Of a stretch of 64,000 bases of DNA, positions 1-12,900 are shown one piece after another. The notes under the pieces are model-generated. The model saw only the letters and a list, made by a program, of their open reading frames with translations, made no database searches and was not told the DNA's origin. The translations under genes were made by a program, and so were the position numbers. The stretch comes from Ophiura sarsii. Lineage: Eukaryota; Echinodermata; Ophiuroidea; Amphilepidida; Ophiuridae. Numbering within the stretch: position 1 is the first letter of the stretch; the number at the start of each line of letters is the position of its first letter. Location of the stretch: assembly GCA_035610835.1 (NCBI GenBank), contig CM069457.1:22748658-22812657 (forward strand). Direction: 5' to 3'.

Positions 1-441
1 TGCCCGAAAGTCACTGCGCCAAAGTGTTCGATTGTTTTGCTCATTGACCGACCAATCAAATTAAAGCCTAACGCCCCTAAACTGAATATTCAATGGATTA
101 TGAGGAAACACGATTAAAGCTTATTTCCGATTGGTTGAATTATAAAATTGTTAATGAGGGGATGACCCGACTTGGACTGTTTCAATAACTAAGAAGGGGT
201 GGACAAAATAAACAGAAAATGAATTAATTATTAGCGCAATAATATCGGTACAAATCAACGATTTGGATAAATATGCATCTATTTTAGTAATGAATGAGAA
301 TAATGACGTCTGCTTAACAACTGTTTTCGTGAATTTGTTTTGAAATCATCGGTTGTTGTTCTAGTGTTTCGGAATTGTCCCTTCCGGACAATTCCTCAGA
401 CCCTCAGACCAGAATTGGTTTTGAATGAATCTCGTTTTGAG

Positions 442-590
442 CAGCCTGGTGCTAAGCATAGATGAGAGGAACCGACAATTTGGAACCCGGTAGTATATTT
501 TAACGGAATAAATCGTATTGAAAACTGGAAACCAATGCTTAGCACCAGGCTGCCGGAAACGGAATTCGTTTTGAATATGCATGCCTGATC
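442..590. repeat. Short foldback element
   Basis: gcagcctggtgctaagcat at 442-460 is matched by its exact reverse complement at 534-552; similarity continues outward as ttttgaatgaatctcgtttt versus gaattcgttttgaa. Bases 1-360 hold no feature I recognise. Confidence 0.75.
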
Positions 591-647
591 TTTTTGAGAT
601 GCATTTGTAAAAAGAGTACCTTTCTGACTCACCCTGTATACTCATAA

Positions 648-882
648 CACTTTCCACGCGGCTAATAGTTTTACCCTATACAAAACAAGATTTTCAGAAA
701 CCTTTCGCAATTTTCAAATACTATCTCAAGGATTACTGAACCAATACTAGGCATGTTTGTACTTATTTCAATGCATTTCACATGGTGATTCCAAATATGG
801 TTATGAAATTTAACAATATTGATTGAAACATTTTGTGAAGTTTTGGAATGTCGTCTGCAGCTGCCTGCCGCGTGGAAAGTGT
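648..882 (-). mobile_element. piggyBac-like MITE, copy 1
   Basis: Terminal inverted repeats cactttccacgcggc and gccgcgtggaaagtg. It ends 54 bp before SEC14L exon A. Minus orientation relative to the copy at 3519. The flanking TTAA is decayed to ATAA/TAAA. Confidence 0.85.
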
Positions 883-936
883 AAAAAGTGTTATTCGTTT
901 TCTTAGAGTGACTTTTCAATTGCCTTTATTTCACAG

Positions 937-980
937 CACGTGATTTTGATTTGGAAAAAGCTGTGAATTTGGTTCGTGAG
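937..980 (+). CDS. sec14l2-like: SEC14L exon A (first in window)
   Basis: Acceptor tttcacag, donor gtaagt. It starts two bases into a split codon (xCA, probably Ala with a preceding G) and reads RDFDLEKAVNLVRE, the family's LRARxFDxxKA helix. It ends in phase 0. Confidence 0.9.
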
Positions 981-3900
981 GTAAGTGGCACACATACGGT
1001 AGTTTACTTATGAACTGATACCGATTTTCAGAAAGCAACTCTATGGCTTTGAATGGAAATTATCGACCAATACACCGTTATAATGACACATGATTTCAAA
1101 ATAAGTAATACAACATATACTGGAACGATACACAGGGCAGTCAGTATAGTCAAGCATCTCCCTGTTGCTTTTCCGTGGCTGCGTGTAGACAAACAACATG
1201 TTTGAAAAACGGACTTTGTTTTGGTTTTGGACACATAACTGAGTTAATATTCATTCAATCTTTACGTGTAATATCTCAAATTAAAGAGAGGAAATGCCCT
1301 AACAACTTTATCATTTAATATTTTACGTAGGAGCTATAGTTTGGGGTTGAGAGCATATTTATTACCTGGTCAGTTATTTATTTTCAGGACTGTTAAAAGT
1401 CATTATAACTAAAGTATTCACTGATTTTGACGAAAGATGTGTCATATTGAGGAGAGGAAATGGGCTCTTTTAATGTACATGTACAGGGTGAGTCAAACTT
1501 CAAAGTTTAGACTGCAATAGTGGAAAGAAGCCATTTTGTTTTCAAAACCAAAATTAATTTTAAAACTTTTTAAACGTTGTAAGAATGATGTATTTAATCC
1601 TAACTTTGTGTGAAAAAATGAAGTCAATATCATTTTCCGTTTGCCTTTGGTGAACCTTTTGACCAGTGCACCCATTTCACACGTTTGTCCACGAGATACC
1701 CAAAATAGGCATCAGATCGCAAAATGTGCCTCTCATTCAAATTTGGAAATTTGAGTTCATTTGTGATGTTATTGGAATTTGATGCATCCTTTCTTGTTTA
1801 CATGTGAGTTAGCATAATCAATTATAATCATACCCATGCTATGAAAGCGTATAATGTTCTAAATTTTAATAAAAAACTGAAATTTTCCATTTTTTTTGTT
1901 GGCGGGATATTCAAATATGAAAATGCAATGTGTGCCATTTCAAATGAAAATCACTGTGCTCGTGGACAAACAGGTACATTTGGTTGTGCAGCAAAGAGGG
2001 TCACCAAAGACAAACGAAAAATGCGATCGACTTCATTTTTTCACACAAAGTTATAGGATTAAATACATCATTCTTGCAACGTTTAAAAAGTTTTAAAATT
2101 CATTTTGGTTTTGAAAACAAAATGGCTTCTTTCCACCATTGCAGTCTTTTTGACTCACCCTGTATATAGCAGTTGATCTAGAACTGTTCGTGTTAGGTGT
2201 ATAAGACTTACCTATCTAAAACATACACATTCAGTAGGCCTAAAGAAGAAAAAAAGGAAAGATAAAACTTTTATTCGATTCTAATTTTAAAAAATAGAAA
2301 AAATGTAGTCTCGTGAATCAGAAACTATAAAGATTATTTGACAGTATATGTATATGAGAACAATTCGAAATATCCGTATGTGTCGTCAACGTAATGTTTT
2401 GTCGTTGTGTTCACCAAAGATTATTTTAATTTAAGTCAAACAAAGAAGAAAGTCTGTCTCAGAAACATTTTGCAAATAAGCTAAGTGCTGTGCGATTTTT
2501 TTAAAATAGAAAATAGACTATGAGGTATATGTGATTTTTTGTTGTTGTTGTTGATCCAAGCTTACAGAGAACATTTTTAATCTTTTTAAAAAAAAAAAAT
2601 TAAAAAAAATCAAATCAAAAAATCCAAAAAAAAGATGAAAAAAAATGAAGATTTTTAGCACTCAGCGCAATAGACCTACGCGCCGCAGCTCATTTCACAT
2701 ACCAATGCGGACGGGCATCTGAGACACACCTTCTTTTTTGTTTGGCCTAAGGCGACGAAAAAAACCACCCTGTTCTACAGTTAAATGGACCTCTCAGGTA
2801 GGGTCGGTTGGTCGGGTGTTGGTTTTTTTCTTCTTTCGTTTTTCAGGAAATGTGTGTGAATTTTCAGCAATTAACGAAATGTTTAAAATGTTTCAAAATA
2901 TTTCAAAAATGTCTAAAATCCCTAAAATATTAAACAAAAATCAAAAATTCGCCAGAAATTTGCAAACCTTTACCAAAAATGTTTTCTTTTTTGTTGTTGG
3001 AAAATTCGAAACACATGGGTCGGTCGGGCCGTAGCACAAGTCGGCTACTACGTTTCAAGGGGAAACATTGAATAACTATACCAATATGAATCAATTTAGT
3101 ATTTTATTTTGATTTGATCAAAATGGTGTGCAGGCTATAGTAATTCCTTGTATGGGCAAATTTTACCAACAATGCGAAGGTATTGATGATAATGGTGTTG
3201 GTTTCCTAACAAACAATGATTTTTAACATAGTGACCCTTTAACCCAAATAGTACTGAAAAGGTAATGGTTTATAGTCTATTCTTGAAGGTCTTTCCTTTA
3301 TTACCAATTGGTGCGTATACACAACAACAATGAGTTAATTTTGACAATGTCGCATACCAATGCTTCAAATCGTTTTCATATCCTGTCAAATATACAAATT
3401 CCAGTATTGATAATTAAGTTATCCTTTTTAGAATATTGCTACCAAGGTTTACAATTATATATGCACTATTGCTTAGCTTTCATCGCGCCACAATAAATGT
3501 CAGGGAGAGTTCTCTTAACACCTTCCACGCGGCAGGCAGCTGCAGACGACATTCCACAATTTCACAAAATGTTTCAAAAATGTCAAAATTACTGTATTTC
3601 ATTACCATATTTGGAATCACCATGAGAAATGCATTGAAATAAGTATAAACATGCCTAGTGTTTGGTCAGTAATCTTTGAGATAGACTTTGAAAATTATGA
3701 AAGGTTTCTGAAAAATCTGTTCTGTGTATGGTAAAAATAATAGCCGCGTGGAAAGCGTTAATTCTCTTGGTGTTTTGTAAAATGACAATCATGTAAAATA
3801 CTACACTGTGAGCCTATGATATTTATATACTATTTGATGGCTTTGAGGGTGATACAAGAAAATATTGCACGAGCTATTAAAAATATTGCACGAGTCGGAG

Positions 3901-6900
3901 ACGAGTGCAATACTTTTTGATAGCGAGTGCAATATTTTCTTGTATTACCCGAAAATAAGACATCCAATATTATTATTATTATTTATATCAGGCTTTTACC
4001 CATAGTTGCGTTGCGTGTTGGTTTAATTGTATTTGCAGAATCTTTGTTCCGCAAAAGTTCGTGTTTAAAACCATCATCACTTAGAGAGAAGCGAATCTTT
4101 CGGGAGTCTGCTGCGGTTCCGACATTTTGCAAACTTGTTGATTTGTTGTTTTCGTAGTGGTTCCCCACGTAAGACTGCTTCATTAAGCCGATAACACGTA
4201 TTTGCGAAACCCATGCAATCAGCGAAAATTAGTCTTGACTGCATGCTTAATAAACGCTTAAGTTGCGTGAGCTCCTTTGTATACAATAGTATAGACGAAT
4301 ATTCGTAACGAACAAATAATGGGTATGAGACTAAAAAATATTGGACGGCAATATTTTTAGAATATTGGATGCATCCGGGTACTTTGGTTAAACAATATTG
4401 AATACACAGTTTTATTGTACCATTAAAAAGCCTGATATAAATAATAATATGTGATACCTGGGACGAATATACCAGATTCGTCTCAGGTGATATTCTCTTA
4501 AACCCTTAGGTCTACTCTTACCAGCCATATCCTGTGGGAATATCTCAACAAGGTTGAGATTTCTCCCTTTTAATAAACTTTATTCCATCTGTCACAAAAA
4601 TGAAAAACAGGCGTAAGCCAGTTAACACTGGGTGAACTAGCCAGAGTGGACCTTTGCCTTCAATAACTGCTTTGATACGATATGAAAATCTTTATACGAC
4701 ATGGCAGTGTCATGAGTATATTGTTTTCGTTAGTCTAAATCTGGTAAAAATTGCTCCGCATAGAAAGCAGCAAGTGTTATGTATTGGTTTGTCGGTTACA
4801 ACCTTTTTATTTTTTTCAGTGTCACCCCTATTTTGGGAAAAGTAAGGTAGGCCTAACTGGAGACCCACACAATGGTTATGTGCTGTATTAGATTTTAGAG
4901 TTAAAATAAACGGTCGGTTAACCATGCGTTAACGGACAGCTTTACTCTAAATACACTCTAAAACCATGATTTTGAGTGAGGTAATTATGAATTATTTCGC
5001 TCTGTAACTTGCAACGTATTTAGGATTTATGATCAGAAATGTAAATCTGCATGAAAATCTGCTTCCAAGTTTTGTTTCGAGGATTGCAGGCGTCCCCTGG
5101 AAAAGATCACATAATATACCTTTAAGAGAGGACCAGACTTTACTCACTATTTTACCTTCAGCATCAATCTTATTGGTATTTTCCTTTATCTGTTGTAATG
5201 ATAATGATCTGACAGTCAAATGACAGCTGGATTTCAAAACTGACCAATCTTAGCTTTGTGTGGCCTTTGTGTGGAAACTCAAGAGCTGCTCCCTTCGGTA
5301 TCGCAGCTCGGTTCCAGAACTATAGCTGTAACCATGGAAGTAACATACTTTCATGCTTTAACACAAAAAACTTTGTAATATAAAGGTCTTCTCCTGTTAG
5401 TGTTATGTTTGTGTACTACTATTGTCTTATTCTCTACGTGTTACAGAATATATTATGGCGTAAGAACATGGAGACAGATACGTTATCGGAATGGGAAATC
5501 CCAGAGGTAAGCGTAAACATGGTCAATTAATCAAATGCGTTTGAAGTGGTATAGGGGGATTAACAATTTGAGACCAAAATAATACATTGGTTGAAATTGG
5601 GATCTCATTGGTACGAGTTAATACATTTCTGACGTTTTAAACGTATACTGAACATTGATTACAGCTTTATACAAGAGGTGTTTGCCATAACAAATAATTG
5701 TGAAACGGATAGGCCGGCACTGGGGATTAACAACCACTGGATCATATTTTTTTGTGAATGCCCTTTTGGTGCACGCGTGGTCCAACGGATTCACCCTCGC
5801 TCCACAATACAAAGGTTATGGGTTCGAGCCTCGTTGGTGCCAGCGTGTTATGTCCTTGGGCAAGGCACTTTACCGCACTTACCACGCTTCACCCAGGTGT
5901 ATAATTGGGTACCGGCATTAATTCATGTTGGGAAGTAAAACAGACTCGCTGTGCGGGAGGAGTGGCGAACCCCCACAGCCAAATAATTAGTACATGGGGG
6001 AGTCTCTGGCCCAAACGCTAATGAAAGAGAGATGGGCACTCCACGCGCGAGCTTTGCTCGGCGCGAGTCTTTACTTTTTTACTGCATTCTTCATGATCCA
6101 ATCTATCGTCTTTCGGCAGCAGCGAAAATATATTCGAGTCCCAGCCCTCCCGCCCCTATAATTTCATAACTTAACGGTTAGTGCCTTTGCAGAGATCCCG
6201 GCGGTTGGGTTATATTTCAGAGTTAAACTCGGGTTGTATGTTACCCTGAGAGATGCATGATGTATCTTTACCAGTGTTTTTGATGTAAATGTCACCCTGA
6301 GTGATTCCTGGCGTTTATGACCGGTTTTTCTATTTAATGAGCGGTGTTTTGATAAAATATCGCAAATGATAATGTTACATATAAACCGCAAATTGTATTT
6401 ATGATGGCCCAAAAATGTCACCTTGAGTGGTTCCTGGTATAGATCACCGGTTTTGATATAAGATCACAATTTATATTATGTTACATAGAAATTCAGGCTG
6501 TATCTATGATGGCTTAAAATGTCACCCTGAGTGATCCCTGGTGTATATGAGCGGTGTTTTTGATGAGCGGTGTTTTGATAAAATATCGCAAATGATATGT
6601 TACATATAAACCTCAAGTTGTATTAAGGATGGCAACAAAATGTCACCTTGAGTGTTCCTGGTGTATATGACCGGTGTTTGGATAAATGATCCCATAATAC
6701 AGGCATTCTCAAATGGTGGCGCGCGCGCCACTTGTGGCGCATCAAAGCATCCTAAGTGGCGCGAGAGTGATTACAATTTGTTTTAAAAATAAATCATATC
6801 ATGATATAGCCAGATTTCATAGGCCTATGACTGTCAGATGTATAAAGACAACAATTTTTCGCGCGCTGCGCGCGCATATGCCCTCAAAAGAGTATTATTA

Positions 6901-9900
6901 ATTATTATGTTGCCTACATAATATATGTCAAAATATTTTGTAAGGGGAATTGCCATTGTAAATTCTAAAAAATATGATCAAGTGGATCGCTTCAACAAGT
7001 TGGTTACTAAAATGTGGCGCATCAGCAAATCTAGTTGAGAAAGCCTGCCATAATAGTTTGCAAGCCTCTGGCTATATTCACCGGCACTAGTCCTTACCTA
7101 CAAAAGTACAATTGCCTCGAAGAATAGATAAAAAAAATATACATACATGTAAATTTGTAAAAGAAGTGAAAACCTCCATAAATTACCTTTCGTATATAAC
7201 GTTCAATATATTCTTTTAAGAAAATCGTGCTATCAGCAGATCGTTAGTATTTTTTCCAGTGTGATTTTAAAGTCTTGGGGTAAATTATTTTTACTTTGGA
7301 AATGCATTGAAAGTTTGAGACCCAAATAATATATTTGGTGAAAATGTGATCTCAATCAAACGGGATATATGTCTGACGTTTAAGACGTATAATAAACTTG
7401 GTGATACCTTATGTAAAACAATGTTAGTGTTCGCCATAAGATATTATGAGCGGATATACTGTACATGTTGGCATTTTTACTAACGATTCTAAAGACATTA
7501 GCTATGCGAGACAAACTTTTAAACTTATACTTAAGTGATATATTAGGATATTATTTACTGTAATTACGAAATGCTTGTCAGATCGACACAGGTTGACACG
7601 TCAATGAATACTCTAAATAACTTGTATTCAATCGTCCATAAACAACACTATACAAACATGACAATAGAAAATAGTAAATATGGAAGGTCATTGGCACGTA
7701 TACTGCACAGAGAACAATACTTTCGTGGAATGAAATATTTGCAATTGTCGAAAAATCCTCATTCTGGCACCAAATCAAATATTGACTAAATTACTTTGTT
7801 TGTTTGAATGTATTAGAATAATCACGTTTCCTTGCTAATCGCAACATTCGTAATTTTTTTCCATATGCGTGCGAAAAGTCCTTGCTTTAAAATTAGCAAT
7901 GACAGTGCAATATTTAGATTTTAGAACAAACACTGGCAACATTCAAGCGTAAACTTATTGCAAAACGGAACTTAAAAATAACTTACAATGCTAAACATAA
8001 TCATAGAATTAAAAATAAACATGGGCAATTGTGATTCATATATTTTCACTTTTTGGAATTTTTACTTGATGAATAGATAAATTAATAACACAATTATGAA
8101 AGAGTAAAGTATCATGCCAAATTATGTTAGAGTTGACAAAGAACCACACATGCCATAAATAAACAAGTGATAAGTTGCTATGTTTGAAAGGTCCTAATTA
8201 TGCAGACTTTATGAAAATATACATGGTATAGCCTACAGGGTGAGTAAACAAAACATTCAATAGTGGAAAGAGGCAACCTTGTTTCCAAAACATAGTTGAA
8301 TTTTGAAACGTCTTGAAGGTTGAAAACATTATTTGTTATTGTTCTGTGTAGGAAAAAATAAAGTAAATCGCATTTTCCGCTTTTCTTTGGTGAACCTTTT
8401 TACTGCACAACCGAATTTACGTTTGTCCACGAGAGATAGGGATTTTGAATTGACACTGCACATATTGCATTTTTACATTTAAATATCCCGCCAACAAACC
8501 TCGGAATAATTTAATATGCTTAATCAGATTGAGAACTTCATAAGCAATTTATAGCACTGTACGGTAAATTGATTATGTTACTCACGTGCAAACAAGAAAG
8601 GATGCATTGAATTCCAATTTCGTCACAAATTTACTCAATATGTTTTGCCTTATAGTACAGAATATAAACTACCCAAGTATCTCACTTACTATTTTATTTC
8701 AATTTCAGGTTTTACAAAAATATTTTGGAGGTGGTTTGCTCGGGTGTGACCAGGACGGAAGACCGGTTTACTTTGATCCTTATGGCAAAAGAGATATCAA
8801 AGGTACGATTAAGAAGTATCGTATTAAAATACTAGGCGTGGCTTACATATCGGATCACAACATGTTGCGCATCATTTAATGAGAATATAATAGCCATACA
8901 TGTACATATTTATGATGTTACAGACAACCCCATGAACAACTGTCTTCAATATAAATAGTGTAAGGCTAGGCTTACATACCGGATCACAACATGTTGCGCG
9001 TCATGTAATGAGAGTATAATAGCCATACATGTACATGATTTATGATGTTACAGACAACCCCACGAACAACTGTCTACAATATAAATACTGTAAAACAAGT
9101 TAATTTCGCAAGCAATTTAATTTCGCGAATTTCGCGAGAGGCTCAAATTCGCAAAATTATATTCCCGCGAATTGATGTGTGTGAAGATGACAGTAGAGGT
9201 AAACATTTTAAATTCGCGAAACTAAGTTACCGCGAAAGTAGTGATGATTAGGAATTCGCGAAAAAAAGTTGCCGCGAAATTAACTTGTTTTACAGTAGTG
9301 TAAGGCTAGGTTTACATACCGGATTACAACATGTTGCGCATCATGTAATGAGAGTATAGTAGCCATACACAACAAGATTTATGGCCTTACAGACAATCCC
9401 ACGCACAACTGTCTACTACAGTGAATTTCTTAAACCAAATATATAATTCAATAAGCTGACTTAATAGTATGGATCGATTAATATCAAGCTATTATATTAC
9501 ATCTCAAATACTTTAGTCCAGTACTTGAACAAGTACAACTATCTTTTACAAGATATGCCAATATCGAGAATAGCCTTAAAAATAAGTAACCCTCAAAAAT
9601 GTACTTTACATTTTCCACGCGGCAGTCGTCTGCAGACGACAGTCCCAACATTTCACAAAATGTTTCAAAATGTAAGAATTATTACATTTCATCACCATTT
9701 TTGGAATCACCATGAAAAATGCATTAAAATAAGTACAAACATGCCTAGTATTCGTACAGTGATTCTTGAGATAGACTTTAAAAGTTGGAAAGATTTCTGA
9801 AAAATCTGTTTTGTATAATGGTAAAACTAATAGCTGCGTGAAAAGGTTTAATTCCCTTCTGTTCTTTGCAGGAATAATGCACTCTATTACCGGTCGGGAA

Positions 9901-12900
9901 ATCATGAAACTACACCTCAAACAAAACGAACTTTTTGAGAAGATTATTAAAGAGAATTCTAAGAAGGTAAGGGTTGAATGAACTCTCAGTACTACCAGTA
10001 GTTGATGGAACATTCCGACAACTCATGCACTATGTTACCAAATGAGAACATATCGTTTGCGATTAAATCTTGTCGGGTAGCCAGATTGACTTTTGTTGGA
10101 TTGATGAACAAAAGTTCATCGGGTTATTCCATTTGAAATCCATACACCCCAGAAGGCATGACATAATATTCCACAGAGAGAGTGTAGATTAAGAAAAAAT
10201 GGAGTCATCAATGCAGGTAACTCAAAATGAAAGTCATACTCCCTGTATTCAAGTGTGATTTTAAAGTCTTGGGGTAAATAATGTTTACGTTGTTGGCAAT
10301 GCATTGGAAGTTTGACACCAAAATAATATATTTGGTGAAACTGTGATCTCATTCAATCGAGATACAATCGAGATACATTTGTATCATTATAGCAGGCAGT
10401 AGTCTACTACCTGCCATGGTATCATGTCTTTCATACGGAGGTGTAGGGATTTCAAATGGAATAGCCCATTGAACAAGAATGTTTGACATTGGCATTCTTT
10501 AATTAGTATTGGTTGCCCGATTGGTTTACCCTATCCGCTAATATAGTCTTTTGCACAGACACGTATGAACTATTTTAACCCCATGAGAACTACATTGGTT
10601 GCAAATGAAAATGTATCATTTACTGAGCCAATCAGAGATAACGTTAAGAAGGTGACAATGCTGAAGGGGCTTAATCTTAAAATATTTGAAAGCTATATTC
10701 TAAATGGTTTACTGATATGCATATGTCATATGATAAACTAATCAGGTTAGGGGTTTGAAACTCTGTAAGAAATCCCGTGCGCTCCGGAGGTTAAGGCACA
10801 TATTATACGATTGTAATTGTTTATTTCAAACTTGAGGTTATAACATTTTGCATAGCTTTACCATTAAGGGGATCTTAAGTTATATGATTGCAAATCTTAT
10901 GTGCCGAGAACATTTGAGCTCAAAGGAAATGATTAACTTCAGGACATTCGTGGTTATAAATCCCGTACACTATCGAACAGATTTGCATATCATGGGCATA
11001 ATTATATATAACAATATAAATTTGGTATTACAATAATATGTGTCACCTCAAGGAAATGCAACTTTGCCACAACAGTTATTGACCGTTCATTAACCCCACA
11101 AACATCAAAGTTAACATAGCAAATAAGGCGCCATAATTAACTTGAGCGATGTTGGGTACACTATTCATTGAAATACAACAATGCATCCAGATAAACATCG
11201 TTATTGCTTTTCACAGTTGGATATAGTGTTATGATTATACAGTAGTTAATAATAATGTTATCCCTATAGTATTGAAATGAATTTGTGTAGCTGTATTGCA
11301 TATTACTAATGATCCAAAGCAAATGTGTAGTATTATAAACTGCGCCAATAAAGTATCTAAACACTTACAAAGGGTCAGATTTATCGGAACCTGAAATAGT
11401 ATGCCATTTTATTTTATTAATTCGATTCACAGTTATCTTCTGCGCATTTTGACACCTCTTTTGTTGCGCTACGATCAGGGGTGTGCCAGTGAGCTTGCCG
11501 ATCGGGTCCACTTTTAAATGAAAATTTGGTCAGCATAGAACTGGTGGCGCTATACTGATCAGGCGTGATTGTAGCAGACGACACGACGCTGGCCACGCGT
11601 CTCTCAGACGACCCAATATGTCAACGGGAGTGCACTATTTTGAATTATTTTTAACAGTCATCGCCCGGTTAACGATGACAATTCTTCTAATTATGATGAA
11701 TTTGTCAAAATGATAAGATTAACATTCGCGATTACGTGTTATTCACCTTATTTATTACGATTACGTATTCAACATTTAGGTTTCGCGTGGCCACCGTCGT
11801 CTGTGTAAATCCACAACGCCCTCAAACCTATGCTGACCAAATATTACGTTAAACCTGGTTAAACACTGTTAAACGCGTTCAACGCCGGTCACCGACACAT
11901 TCCGATGATTACCATAATTTATGTAATTTATGCAAACGGCCCCGTTTTCGCTACGTGTGTTAGTATAGGACTTTCCTATCCCAAAATTAATAGTATCCCT
12001 GCTACGATGTCGTTTGGCGGATTTATGGGCACTTGAGTAGCTTAAGGACGAATTCAAAAGTTGCAAAAGCCCCTATTCACTGTCGAATAAGATCAGCATT
12101 GTTTTTGCCCGCCTTTTATAAATGATTTGTTTGTCGCGTGTTGGATAAATCGATTGCGATGAACATCAGCATTGATTGTCAATAACAAAACAAAAGGGTC
12201 AGAGATGGGAGGCATAAATCAATAATTAATCAATCATTAATTTTCATGGTTAAGTAAACAGAACAAATTGGTATCTTTTGTTTTGATTTTGTGTGTGTGT
12301 GATGCTTGTGTGAGTTCCCTTCTGGAATTTGGGTGAATATGAGCTTTTGCAACTTTTGAATTCGACCTTAAGCCACTCAAGTACCCATAAATCCGCCAAA
12401 CAACATCGTAGCGCAACAAAAAAGGTGTCAAAATGCCCAGAAGATAACTGTGAATCGAATTAATTAATTATTTTTCTGCATACTATTTCAGGTTCCGATA
12501 AATCTGACCATTTGTAAGTGTTTAGATACTTTATTGGCGCAGTTTAGTATATTAGTAGTGAATGAATACCTGGAAGGTTCATTAAAACGTTAATTAATGC
12601 ATACTTGAGTAATTATTACATTTAAAAAGAAAAATTAGGTGATTATTATACGAAGCCACAGTTCATAATGTCTAAAACAAAATCTATTTGTATTTTGTAT
12701 TTGTATGTATTTGTATTTGCATTTGTATTTGTGTTTGTATTTGTATTTGTGTTTGCATTGTATTTGTATTTGTGTTTGTATTCGTATGTGTATTTTATTC
12801 GTATCTCTATTCGCATTTGTGTTTGTATTTGTATTTGAATATGTATCTGTATAATGTATATTCTATTGTATAACATTGTATTGAGTTGTAATGTAATGCA

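Noticed and set aside
5765..5840. Possible tRNA gene
   Set aside because: A- and B-boxes are present, but the sequence continues into a SINE core and I cannot fold a convincing cloverleaf by eye; called a SINE instead.
12481..12520. tatttcag followed by gttccgataaatctg as a SEC14L exon
   Set aside because: The sequence is one arm of the 1.2-kb foldback, with its inverse at 11366-11405; the true missing exon was found at 14812-14907.
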